A stretch of DNA of 19,325 nucleotides, from the NCBI GenBank assembly GCA_023390175.1, contig JAEWDK010000018.1:1-19325 (forward strand). The letters are read 5' to 3'. Source of the stretch: Bacillota bacterium (GTDB taxonomy: Bacteria; Bacillota; Clostridia; Oscillospirales; Acutalibacteraceae). Positions 1 through 6,577 of the stretch are shown one piece after another. Position numbers and translations under genes: made by a program. Every line of letters begins with the position of its first letter. The first letter of the stretch is position 1. The notes under the pieces were generated by a model that did not search any database, was not told the origin of the DNA, and saw only the letters and a program-made list of their open reading frames with translations.

Positions 1-18
1 GGATTCGGAAGCCCGTAA
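1..18 (+). CDS. Possible 3' end of an upstream gene (partial)
   Basis: The first 18 bases read as five codons (G F G S P) followed by TAA at 16-18, and a strong intrinsic terminator starts three bases later. This placement suggests the tail of a plus-strand gene that begins outside the window. Five residues cannot identify the protein, so only the position next to the terminator supports the call. Confidence 0.3.
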   Translation, partial: GFGSP

Positions 19-20
19 GG

Positions 21-44
21 AAAACGTGCCGGCGGCACGTTTTT
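21..44 (+). terminator. Intrinsic terminator of the upstream gene
   Basis: A perfect 10-bp stem (AAAACGTGCC at 21-30 pairing with GGCACGTTTT at 34-43) has a 3-base loop and ends in a T tract through 44. The A-rich 5' arm makes it potentially bidirectional. It probably ends transcription of whatever gene stops at about position 18. Confidence 0.8.
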
Positions 45-139
45 AGGGCGTGGACTTTCTGCGCGGTGCAACTGTGCGGAAACAGCAGCAAGCGGGGCAG
101 CTGCCGATGAAATTGCATCCTCTCCCGCCAAAATTATTT

Positions 140-174
140 AGGACAAAAGTTTAGGCTTTTGTCCTGTTTGCTTT
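140..174 (+). terminator. Second intrinsic terminator
   Basis: AGGACAAAAG (140-149) pairs perfectly with CTTTTGTCCT (156-165) across a 6-base loop. It is followed by the T-rich stretch GTTTGCTTT. It lies between the first terminator and the padR promoter. It could be a back-up terminator for the upstream gene. Bases 45-139 show no convincing coding signal. Confidence 0.65.
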
Positions 175-205
175 ATATACAGTGCTTATGAAGGAACGGC
201 TGCTA

Positions 206-234
206 TTGACAAACCATCTACTGCGTGATACTAT
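206..234 (+). promoter_or_regulatory. Sigma-A promoter of the padR-DUF1048 operon
   Basis: A perfect TTGACA (206-211) is separated by 17 bases from TACTAT (229-234). This is close to the vegetative consensus, and the expected start site lies about 40 bases before the PadR gene. The -10 hexamer is embedded in the palindrome described in the next entry. Confidence 0.8.
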
Positions 235-256
235 ATAGTAGTAGTAAGTATTACTT
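229..256. promoter_or_regulatory. Candidate PadR operator overlapping the -10
   Basis: Two dyads lie back to back. TACTATATAGTA (229-240) is a perfect 12-bp palindrome covering the -10. AAGTATTACTT (246-256) is a perfect 5-bp inverted repeat around one central base. PadR-family repressors commonly bind dyads over their own promoter, so autorepression of the downstream operon is a reasonable inference. No binding site has been demonstrated. Confidence 0.5.
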
Positions 257-283
257 CATACAAGTCATACAGAACGGTAAGGG

Positions 284-616
284 GTGATTGTACTGGAAAA
301 CCTAACGGAAATGCTCAAAGGCGTGCTCGAGGGCTGCGTCCTTGAAATTATAAGCCGCAAAGAAACCTATGGCTACGAAATCACGCGGCGGCTGAATGCT
401 CTCGGCTTCACAGATGTTGTGGAGGGAACGGTGTACACCATCCTCATTCGGCTTGAAAAAAGCAAGCTGGTAGAGGTCACCAAAAAGCCATCCGACATGG
501 GGCCGCCAAGAAAGTTTTTCGCGCTCAACGATGCGGGGCGTGAAGAACTGCAGAGGTTCTGGGAAAAATGGGAATTTATTGCGTCGAAAATCAACCAGCT
601 AAAGGAGGAGCAGTAA
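284..616 (+). CDS. PadR family transcriptional regulator
   Basis: A 107-110 residue winged-helix repressor of the short PadR class. It shows the family pattern: a leader helix (LKGVLEGCVLEIIS), then the TYGYEITRRL recognition region, the EGTVYTILIRLEKSKLV wing-proximal stretch, and the GPPRKFFALNDAGREEL wing. PadR proteins act in the cytoplasm as dimers and sense small molecules or stress. The start is uncertain. The GTG at 284 lies inside AAGGGGTGAT, which itself looks like the Shine-Dalgarno sequence, so the true start is probably the CTG at 293 (about 8 bases from the GGGG core) or the ATG at 311. It heads an operon with two DUF1048 genes, an arrangement common in Firmicutes. The ribosome binding site of the next gene lies in its last codons, so the genes are probably co-translated. 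Confidence 0.9.
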   Translation: MIVLENLTEMLKGVLEGCVLEIISRKETYGYEITRRLNALGFTDVVEGTVYTILIRLEKSKLVEVTKKPSDMGPPRKFFALNDAGREELQRFWEKWEFIASKINQLKEEQ

Positions 617-618
617 CA

Positions 619-990
619 ATGCTTGATTCCATTATAAAATTGATAATAGGCGACATGGAAGAGAAACGGGCCTATAAACAAATGATGAATCGGGTTGATG
701 ATCTGCCGAAAGATTATCGGTTTGCATTTCGCAAAATTCAACATTATATGTTTACCGTCGGCCCACCTGACGGCGACATGACAATATTTACGGACTTGAC
801 GATGTTTACGGACTTAGTGGATTTATTTGAAGCAAGTGCGGCGGATGGCAGGCAGGTGCTTGATGTCATAGGCAGTGACGTCGGAAAGTTTAGTGATGAC
901 TTTATGCGCGCGTCGGTTGCCAATGCCGAAAAATGGCAGATAAAACTAAATAAAGATATTATGGAAAAATTTAATAAGGAGGGGAAATAA
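619..990 (+). CDS. DUF1048 family protein (first of two)
   Basis: A 123-residue soluble, mostly helical and acidic protein starting at ATG 619, with AAAGGAGGAG at 601-610 as its ribosome binding site. The start falls two bases after the padR stop. It matches the DUF1048 pattern: an N-terminal helix with IGDMEEKRAYKQM, then LPKDYRFAFRKIQHYM, then FEASAADGRQVLDVIG and a C-terminal helix with EKWQIKLNKDIMEKF. No signal peptide or membrane segment is visible. DUF1048 proteins are typically encoded next to PadR regulators, but their biochemical role is not established. An effector or partner role for the regulator is only a guess. It is a paralogue of the next gene and carries a short insertion (DMTIFTDLTMFTDL) with an internal FTDL repeat. 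Confidence 0.85.
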   Translation: MLDSIIKLIIGDMEEKRAYKQMMNRVDDLPKDYRFAFRKIQHYMFTVGPPDGDMTIFTDLTMFTDLVDLFEASAADGRQVLDVIGSDVGKFSDDFMRASVANAEKWQIKLNKDIMEKFNKEGK

Positions 991-992
991 CG

Positions 993-1346
993 ATGCTAGA
1001 GCTTATCAAAAAAATGATCGGCGATAAAAAAGAGTATCGGGAGCAAATGGCAAGGGTAGAAGTGCTGCCTGAAGACTATCGGTTCGTATTTGAAAAAATT
1101 CACGGATACATGTGGAGCTTCGCGGGAGGAGACGGTTCCGACATGCTGAAAACTCAGGATGAACTGATCGAGCTGCTTGAAGCCGGCGCGGCGGACGGCA
1201 AGCACATTCTCGACGTGACGGGTGAAGATGTTGCCGGGTTCTGCGACGAATTTTTACGCGACACGAAAAAGTGGACTGATAACTATCGCAAGAAATTAAA
1301 CCGTGACATGATGAATGAGTTCGGAAGAGGAAACGGTTCTAAATAA
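993..1346 (+). CDS. DUF1048 family protein (second of two)
   Basis: A 117-residue soluble helical protein starting at ATG 993, two bases after the stop of its paralogue, with AAGGAGGGG just upstream as the ribosome binding site. It aligns along its length with the preceding protein: LPEDYRFVFEKIHGYM, EAGAADGKHILDVTGEDV and a C-terminal KKLNRDMMNEFG. The pair therefore arose by tandem duplication. It ends the padR operon. No clear terminator follows immediately. The function is unknown. The padR-linked context suggests control by the same small-molecule or stress signal. Confidence 0.87.
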   Translation: MLELIKKMIGDKKEYREQMARVEVLPEDYRFVFEKIHGYMWSFAGGDGSDMLKTQDELIELLEAGAADGKHILDVTGEDVAGFCDEFLRDTKKWTDNYRKKLNRDMMNEFGRGNGSK

Positions 1347-1469
1347 AAGGAATAAGCATTACGCTCTCTCGTGGGCCAACATAATTGACTAGCCCCGTAG
1401 CAGCGTCCTGCGTCATGACGTGTTTTCCGTCTGCGCTTCACCTGATTTTATTGTGTGTTTCACCTCAAA

Positions 1470-1676
1470 TTAGTCTGGACATTCTTCGGGTGTGTGAAAG
1501 GCCGCAAGCTGGTCAAATTTTTCCGCGACTGCTTCGTCAAAGAAATATCCGTTTACCAGCAGATCATGGACACTTGTAAATTTGTAGTCGTATTTCTCCT
1601 TCTTGATTTTAAGAACTAAGTTCAACTGTTTGAATAGTGGCGTATAGCATTTGTCTCCATGTCCGTATATGTGTTT
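1470..1676 (-). pseudogene. Unidentified coding remnant
   Basis: The minus strand is open from 1676 to the TAA at 1470-1472 (68 codons). The C-terminal part has a protein-like composition (KEKYDYKFTSVHDLLVNGY, then FFDEAVAEKFDQLAAFHTP). The frame has a stop upstream and no ATG, so only a TTG about 17 codons in could start it. A second frame upstream (about 1605-1730) also reads smoothly, which suggests one gene broken by a frameshift. I do not recognise the family. It sits in a 450-base gap between the DUF1048 operon and the RHS/immunity patch and is probably mobile-element or toxin-locus debris. The 11-mer TTTCCGTCTGC occurs at 1424-1434 and again at 1704-1714, flanking the remnant. The rest of 1347-1740 shows nothing I can name. 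Confidence 0.35.
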
Positions 1677-1741
1677 TTACTGTTTGCAACGGCGTTTCAG
1701 TGCTTTCCGTCTGCTTTTCCTCTAACCTCCCTAACACAAAC

Positions 1742-1773
1742 TGAAGCGCAGATGAAAACTCATCTGCGCTTCA
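1742..1773 (-). terminator. Hairpin ending the minus-strand immunity/RHS unit
   Basis: A perfect 13-bp inverted repeat (TGAAGCGCAGATG at 1742-1754 with CATCTGCGCTTCA at 1761-1773) has a 6-base loop. On the minus strand it is followed by GTTTGTGTT, a modest T-rich tail. It lies 24 bases past the stop of the membrane protein gene, as expected for its terminator. Confidence 0.7.
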
Positions 1774-1797
1774 ACAAGCACTGGAATCATAATAACT

Positions 1798-2181
1798 CTA
1801 AATAATATGGAATAGAATTAATACAGCAAAAATCACAAAAATCCAAATTAAAAAAAGACCTATAAGAACATGTTTCTTTAACTTGCCTTTTCTAAAGTCG
1901 TTGATCCCCATAACTGTAAGTTCTATAAATAGCACAAAAAGCAGCGCATAGACTATTTGGGCTGTAAGATAGTAATACCTCTCATAAATTCTTCCCAAAG
2001 CCATAAATGGAGTACAAAGGGATAGTGTTATATATACTGTTAATAATCCTTTACTATCTTTTTTCCGCCTAGTAATTGCAAAGAATATAAGTATTACAAA
2101 GGCAATAAAGCAAAATAAAACATAAAGGGGTAATGGTAAAAATCCTAAACTCAAAAAAAACCACTTCTTTCTAATATCCAA
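1798..2181 (-). CDS. Small multi-pass membrane protein, candidate immunity protein
   Basis: A 127-residue very hydrophobic protein with about four membrane segments: roughly residues 7-37 (long enough to be a hairpin), 46-66, 69-92 and 103-127. Short basic loops (RRKKDSKG, FRKGKLKKH) separate them. It starts at a TTG (2179-2181) that overlaps the last 11 bases of the upstream RHS-tail frame, which implies translational coupling. The sequence is much more AT-rich than the sugar operon, suggesting horizontal origin. I recognise no named family. The overlap with a glycine-rich hydrophobic toxin-like C-terminus on the same strand suggests an immunity protein that protects the membrane from that domain. 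The coding call is good; the immunity role is inference. Confidence 0.6.
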   Translation of the reverse strand: MDIRKKWFFLSLGFLPLPLYVLFCFIAFVILIFFAITRRKKDSKGLLTVYITLSLCTPFMALGRIYERYYYLTAQIVYALLFVLFIELTVMGINDFRKGKLKKHVLIGLFLIWIFVIFAVLILFHII

Positions 2182-2542
2182 TCCATTGCTTCTTTAAATA
2201 GTTTGCTCCAAATCCAATAGCGGTACTGGCAATGACACCTACAGTTACAGCTACTAATACAGGTGCACCAACGAGAGCCAGACCAACACCGACACCTGCC
2301 CAAAATGCAAGTGTTGAAACAGCAGCCGCTTTATTAAAATCGCCTCCTTGATAATAGGTCGAATCATTATATAAATCCCATACGTATGGACCAGCAGCCA
2401 CGAAACCTACATGTTTGGAGAACCCCTTTATAAGGCTTGCCCCACGCGTTATAGCTGTATTGTACAACTGTGTTGCAGCTGCTGTCAACAATACCGGTTA
2501 CGTCGCCCCGTTCTTTGTGTAAAAGGAAGCGTTTAAAGTCAT
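2171..2542 (-). pseudogene. Broken 3' end of an RHS-repeat toxin
   Basis: Three pieces of one gene can be read on the minus strand. FYTKN (about 2524-2510) is in one frame. GDVTGIVDSSCNTVV then QYSYNAWGKP (2507-2433), a textbook RHS/YD repeat, is in a second frame. From about 2430 the first frame resumes with GFSKHVGFVAAGPYVWDLYND, a hydrophilic linker, and a hydrophobic glycine-rich segment (WAGVGVGLALVGAPVLVAV and onward) ending KKQWIGY at 2171. The first frame has a TAA at 2500-2498. At least two indels, or a deletion joining repeat to tail, have therefore broken it, and the usual RHS-core end is missing. RHS proteins deliver variable C-terminal toxins. This tail looks membrane-active, and a membrane protein gene overlaps its stop. 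A 106-codon frame from TTG 2491 is open but starts in out-of-frame RHS sequence. Confidence 0.65.
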
Positions 2543-2596
2543 TGCCGTGAGTTGAGGAAAGAAGGCTGCCGTTTCCTGAAGAAAAACATTTATGGT

Positions 2597-2622
2597 ACAG
2601 GTCGTTTCGGACCTGTTTTTTT
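2597..2622 (+). terminator. Intrinsic terminator without an obvious gene
   Basis: ACAGGTC (2597-2603) pairs with GACCTGT (2610-2616) around GTTTCG and is followed by seven T residues (2616-2622). It is a clean plus-strand terminator. No plus-strand gene lies directly upstream, because 2171-2542 is read on the minus strand. It may end a short unannotated RNA or insulate the sugar operon. Frames of 61-95 codons exist at 2552-2839 but lack a recognisable family or a good ribosome binding site. Confidence 0.7.
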
Positions 2623-2769
2623 ATGCCGTTATTTTTCGCAAAAGACTTTTTGCCGGTGCAGGCAGCTCCTGCAGAGCCGTTCTACTCGGCGGAACCACTT
2701 TCACAAACGCTTTGTAAAAGGCCGATTTCCCCTGGCTTTTACTTTAAAAAGGGAGTGCCTGAATTTCTT

Positions 2770-2794
2770 AAAAGACAATTATTGGGTCTTTTTT
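2770..2794 (+). terminator. Weak AT-rich terminator upstream of the sugar operon
   Basis: AAAAGAC (2770-2776) pairs with GTCTTTT (2786-2792), and an inner CAAT/ATTG can extend the pairing. Further T residues follow to 2794. It lies about 50 bases before the -35 of the sugar operon and would block read-through into it. The stem is AT-rich, so efficiency is uncertain. Confidence 0.4.
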
Positions 2795-2845
2795 ATAGAA
2801 ATAAATAAAATCAAACAAAAAATTAACTATATTGCATAAAAACTA

Positions 2846-2874
2846 TTGACAATGTGAAAAAATCAATATATACT
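2846..2874 (+). promoter_or_regulatory. Sigma-A promoter of the sugar operon
   Basis: A perfect TTGACA (2846-2851) is followed after 17 bases by TATACT (2869-2874). The predicted start site is around 2881, giving a leader of about 65 bases before the binding-protein gene. With such a strong core promoter, control is probably by repression. Confidence 0.85.
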
Positions 2875-2886
2875 GTTGACTATAAC

Positions 2887-2898
2887 ATTGGATCCAAT
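2887..2898. promoter_or_regulatory. Candidate operator, 12-bp palindrome
   Basis: ATTGGATCCAAT is a perfect palindrome about 6-18 bases after the predicted transcription start, where a bound repressor would block the polymerase. Its TTG-N4-CAA layout resembles the TTGTATACAA-type sites of GntR regulators with FCD domains, and such a regulator is encoded at the end of the same operon. The link is inference. Confidence 0.5.
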
Positions 2899-2946
2899 AT
2901 CCTAATTGATTGTCAAGAAGGAACACAAAAAAATGGAGGTAAGAAA

Positions 2947-4065
2947 ATGAAAAGACCACTGGTTGTATTGATCACGGCAGCACTTTCAATCGCATTACTC
3001 GCGGGATGCTCGGCTCCTCAGAATGAAGCCGCAAGTCAAAGCGCGGCATCGGCGTCAAACGGGTCGTCAAATTCCGCCGCAACCCAAAGCGTGTCCTCCG
3101 CGTCGGATGCATCAATTGCGGTTACATTGCCAACGACTAGAATCGGAACTCAGATTACCACCAAGGTGAAAGCAAACACAAAATACAAAATTGCCTGCAT
3201 TGTGAAGAATTCTACCAACCCCTACATGTTAAGCCAGCTTCAGGGCGTTAAAAAAGCCGGTGAGGACGAAGGCTTCGAGTCCGTTCTTATGGCCCCTGCA
3301 ACTCAGGACAGCGTTGAAGAGCAGGTAAAAATCATTGAAGACATGATTCAGAAAAAGGTGAACGGGATTATTATTCAGTGTGTGGATTCAAACGGAATTA
3401 TGCCCGGCATCCGCAAGGCAAAAGAAGCCAATATTCCGGTAGTTACCATTGGAACACCGGCTGCGGAACCGACATTCTTAAGAACCGGCGTTAATTATGA
3501 AGAAACAGGATACGAAGTTGCAAAGAAAGTTGCGGAGAAGATCAGCGGAAAGGGTCAAATGATTATCCTGGAAGGCCCCGCCGGTGCGCAGAACGCGAAG
3601 GAAAGACTTGCCGGAATTAACAGAGCGCTCAAGGAATATCCGGACATTAAAGTTGTGGCTTCTCAAACAGCAAATTTCAAGAGAACCGAAGGAATGAACG
3701 TAACAGAAAATTTACTGCAGAAGTATAAAGATGTGAATGCAATTATCGGGTGCAATGATGAAAGCGCACTCGGCGCGATTCAGGCGCTTAAGGCGGCAGG
3801 CCTGACCAATGTGGCCGTCGGCGGATTTGACGGCAGCTCCGACGCAAGCGCTGCAATAGCGAGCGGCGATATGCTTGTAAGCTACAATACAGACCCGTTC
3901 GGTTCAGGGTATCTTGCAGCCACCTATCTGACACAGTTCCTGAACGACGGGACAAAGCCGCCGAAGGCTTTCGTTCCTTTCCCGTCAGCAAACGACAAGC
4001 CGCTGATTACCAAAGAGAATGTGCAGGATTACTCGAATACCACAGCATGGTGGAAAGCAAAATAA
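2947..4065 (+). CDS. Sugar ABC transporter substrate-binding lipoprotein
   Basis: A 372-residue periplasmic-binding-protein family 1 protein (ribose/galactose/autoinducer-2 group). The start at ATG 2947 is set by GGAGG at 2935-2939. Residues 1-21 form a lipoprotein signal with lipobox LAGC (Cys21), so the protein is anchored outside the membrane. A Ser/Ala-rich flexible linker covers about residues 22-55. The bilobed sugar-binding fold follows: YKIACIVKNSTNPYMLSQL at the start, GIIIQCVDSNG, ANIPVVTIGTPA, AIIGCNDESALGAIQALKAAG and VAVGGFDGSSDA. It is the first gene of the operon, ahead of the ATPase and two permeases. The ligand cannot be read from the sequence. The downstream enzymes point to an acid sugar, lactone or branched sugar. 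Confidence 0.93.
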   Translation: MKRPLVVLITAALSIALLAGCSAPQNEAASQSAASASNGSSNSAATQSVSSASDASIAVTLPTTRIGTQITTKVKANTKYKIACIVKNSTNPYMLSQLQGVKKAGEDEGFESVLMAPATQDSVEEQVKIIEDMIQKKVNGIIIQCVDSNGIMPGIRKAKEANIPVVTIGTPAAEPTFLRTGVNYEETGYEVAKKVAEKISGKGQMIILEGPAGAQNAKERLAGINRALKEYPDIKVVASQTANFKRTEGMNVTENLLQKYKDVNAIIGCNDESALGAIQALKAAGLTNVAVGGFDGSSDASAAIASGDMLVSYNTDPFGSGYLAATYLTQFLNDGTKPPKAFVPFPSANDKPLITKENVQDYSNTTAWWKAK

Positions 4066-4101
4066 TTTTTCCGGCAATGTTTAATGCGAAGGAGTGAGAA
4101 A

Positions 4102-5616
4102 ATGAACGATCCGATATTAACCGCCACCGGTATTACAAAACAATTCCCGGGAGTAAAGGCGCTGGATAATATCGATTTTGATTTGCAGGCCGGTGAAGTA
4201 CATATTTTAGTCGGCGAAAACGGAGCGGGAAAAAGCACCCTTGCAAAGGTAATTCTGGGTGCGTACAAACAAGAGGACGGCAGCATTTATTTTGAAGGCG
4301 AAAAGATGAATTTTAACAGCACCAAAGACGCGCTCGCGAAAGGAATTGTTGCCGTTTATCAGGAATTTACGCTTATTCCCTGGCTTGATGTTGCCCAGAA
4401 TATTTTTATCAACCGTGAATACCGAACAAAGCTGGGCCTGATTGACCGGAAAAGAATGGAACAGGAAGCGTCCGCCCTGCTTCAGACATTGAACTGTGAT
4501 TATATTAATGTAAAATCCCCGGTCAAACTGCTGAGTGTGGCGGAGCAGCAGATGGTGGAAATTGCAAAGGCGCTTTCCTTCCACCCGAAGGTGATTGTAT
4601 TCGATGAGCCGACCGCCACATTGTCACAGCGCGAGGTTGATTCCCTGTTTGTGCAGATACATAAGCTGAAGGCGGCGGGAATTGGAATCATTTACGTTTC
4701 CCACCGCATGCAAGAATTTCCCCTGATCGGCGACCGTATTACCGTAATGCGGGACGGCAAAAAAATTGCAACGGTTGGAATTCATGAGCATTCAAACGAA
4801 GAATTGGTCAACATGATGGTTGGCCGCGACATTTCTCAGGTTTACAAGCGCACGCCCAATTCGCATTTGGGCGTGGCGCTTGAAACCAAAAATCTTTGCG
4901 ACAAAGCGGGCAAGGTTAAGGATGTCAGCATTGTGGTGAACAAGGGCGAAATTGTCGGTCTGGCGGGGCTTGTCGGCGCCGGAAGAACCGAGCTTGTCAA
5001 TTTGATTTTTGGCATTGATCCGATAAAATCCGGCTCTGTACTGGTCAACGGGAAGGAAGTTGCGCCGAAGTCCCCGGTGCAAATGGTCAAAAAAGGCATT
5101 GGGCTGGTACCGGAGGACCGAAAAAGGCAGGGGCTTGCGCTTAAGGATTCCATTGCCTGGAATATCATGGCGGTCAGCCTGAAAAAATATTTCCCGGGAT
5201 TTTTCGTCGATAAAAGGAAGATGTATGACATAACGGATCATTATAAAAACGATCTGAGAATTATAGCGCCCAATGTCATGAAGACCTGCAAGCAGCTTTC
5301 GGGCGGGAACCAGCAGAAGGTTGTACTCGCCAAATGGCTGAGCGCCAAAACGGATATTCTGATTTTTGATGAGCCTACCCGCGGCATTGACGTCGGTGCA
5401 AAAATGGAGATCTATGCACTCATGGACAAGCTGGCGTCGGAAGGCAAGGCAATATTGATGATTTCTTCCGAGCTTCCCGAAGTAATCGGTATGAGCGACA
5501 GAATCTATATTATGCACGAAGGCACAATCAGCTGCGAAACCGGGCGCGGTGAAAGCACAGCGGACAAGATCGGCGCGCAGATGCTGGGAGTTGGAGGTGA
5601 AGGGAATGAAGAATAA
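4102..5616 (+). CDS. Sugar ABC transporter ATP-binding protein (double NBD)
   Basis: A 504-residue fused double ATPase of the RbsA/XylG/MglA type that powers import through the two permeases. ATG 4102 is preferred over ATG 4084 because AAGGAG at 4089-4094 is spaced 7 bases from it. The first domain has Walker A GENGAGKST (residues 38-46), signature-like LLSVAEQQ (about 143) and Walker B VIVFDEPTAT (about 164-173). The second domain has a degenerate Walker A, GLVGAGRTE (about 290), a good signature LSGGNQQKV (about 399) and Walker B ILIFDEPTRGID (about 420). A weak second Walker A and an atypical first signature are normal in this family, so one ATP site is probably catalytic. Its last 11 bases overlap the first permease gene. 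Confidence 0.95.
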   Translation: MNDPILTATGITKQFPGVKALDNIDFDLQAGEVHILVGENGAGKSTLAKVILGAYKQEDGSIYFEGEKMNFNSTKDALAKGIVAVYQEFTLIPWLDVAQNIFINREYRTKLGLIDRKRMEQEASALLQTLNCDYINVKSPVKLLSVAEQQMVEIAKALSFHPKVIVFDEPTATLSQREVDSLFVQIHKLKAAGIGIIYVSHRMQEFPLIGDRITVMRDGKKIATVGIHEHSNEELVNMMVGRDISQVYKRTPNSHLGVALETKNLCDKAGKVKDVSIVVNKGEIVGLAGLVGAGRTELVNLIFGIDPIKSGSVLVNGKEVAPKSPVQMVKKGIGLVPEDRKRQGLALKDSIAWNIMAVSLKKYFPGFFVDKRKMYDITDHYKNDLRIIAPNVMKTCKQLSGGNQQKVVLAKWLSAKTDILIFDEPTRGIDVGAKMEIYALMDKLASEGKAILMISSELPEVIGMSDRIYIMHEGTISCETGRGESTADKIGAQMLGVGGEGNEE

Positions 5617-6577
5617 GTCGGGTATCGTGCGCTTTATTCAGGAATTGCCTCCTGTGGTATGGATGCTGGCTATGTTAATTGTTATTTTCAGCATTACAAT
5701 CCCGGATTATTTTGCGTGGAGCAATGTAATTAATATCCTGATACAGTCGGTTCCGCTGCTGATTCTGGCATTTGCGCAAACGCTGGTAATTCTTACGCAG
5801 GGCGTGGACCTTTCGCTCGGCGCTCAGGTTAATTTTTGCACTGTAATCTGGATTTTAATGGCGAACAAGGGCGTGCCGCTGCTGGCGGGTGCCGTGATTT
5901 CCGTTTTGTCCACTGTGGCCATCGGTATAATCAACGGATTTATTATCGGAAAGGGAAGGATTTCTCCCTTTATTGCAACGCTCGGTACACAGTATATCGT
6001 CAACGGCTTTACCCTTTTAATTACGGCGGGGGCATCGGTTTACTTTTCGAGTTATGTATTCCTGTTTGTTTCGGAAACAAAAATTCTGTTCCTTCCGCTG
6101 CCGGTATGGATTACCGTCGCTGTTTTCGGCGTGACATGGCTGATGCTTTACAGAACAAAATTCGGCACCAACATCATCGGACTTGGCGGAAATGCGGAAG
6201 CACTTTCGCTGGCCGGCATCAGCATTAACAGGAGCCTGATTAAAACCTATGCCTATGCCGGGCTGCTGGCGGGTATCGCCGGCTTGATTACAGCCTGCCG
6301 CGTTGAATCCGGCCAGCCGACCGTGGCGGTCGGGTGGGAATTTCAGGCAATGGCGGCAGTACTTTTGGGCGGAACGTCACTGATTGAAGGAAAGGGCAGC
6401 CTTGTCGGTACAATCTTCGGTGTATTTTTGATCAAGATTTTACAGAACGGTCTGAACGTAGCGGGTGTCAATGCCCTTTATCAGAATGCGCTGATTGGTT
6501 CCATCGTTCTTGTTGCCATTGTTCTTGACTGCTGTGCCCGCCGGTATAAGAAGGATTGGAGGATTACCAATGAATAA
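5606..6577 (+). CDS. Sugar ABC transporter permease, subunit 1
   Basis: A 323-residue permease of the RbsC/BPD_transp_2 family. ATG 5606 overlaps the ATPase stop and is served by GGAGGTGA at 5593-5600, so translation is probably coupled. Family landmarks are LVILTQGVDLSLGA in the first third, GRISPFIATLGT, GTNIIGLGGNAEALSLAGI (cytoplasmic loop that docks to the ATPase) and AVLLGGTSLIEGKGSLVGT. Eight to ten membrane segments are expected. It differs from the next permease, so the channel is probably a heterodimer, whereas ribose-type systems use one permease gene. The C-terminus is short and basic (ARRYKKDW) and cytoplasmic. Confidence 0.93.
   Translation: MKNKSGIVRFIQELPPVVWMLAMLIVIFSITIPDYFAWSNVINILIQSVPLLILAFAQTLVILTQGVDLSLGAQVNFCTVIWILMANKGVPLLAGAVISVLSTVAIGIINGFIIGKGRISPFIATLGTQYIVNGFTLLITAGASVYFSSYVFLFVSETKILFLPLPVWITVAVFGVTWLMLYRTKFGTNIIGLGGNAEALSLAGISINRSLIKTYAYAGLLAGIAGLITACRVESGQPTVAVGWEFQAMAAVLLGGTSLIEGKGSLVGTIFGVFLIKILQNGLNVAGVNALYQNALIGSIVLVAIVLDCCARRYKKDWRITNE

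Noticed and set aside
1385..1579. 64-codon plus-strand frame
   Set aside because: Cys/Leu/Arg-rich composition, no ribosome binding site, and it is antisense to a better minus-strand remnant.
2552..2839. Plus-strand frames of 95 and 61 codons
   Set aside because: They overlap two terminators, have no good ribosome binding site, show no domain, and the two frames compete over the same bases.
4792..5517. Long minus-strand frame (241 codons) inside the ATPase gene
   Set aside because: It is antisense to a gene with all ABC ATPase motifs and has no domain of its own.
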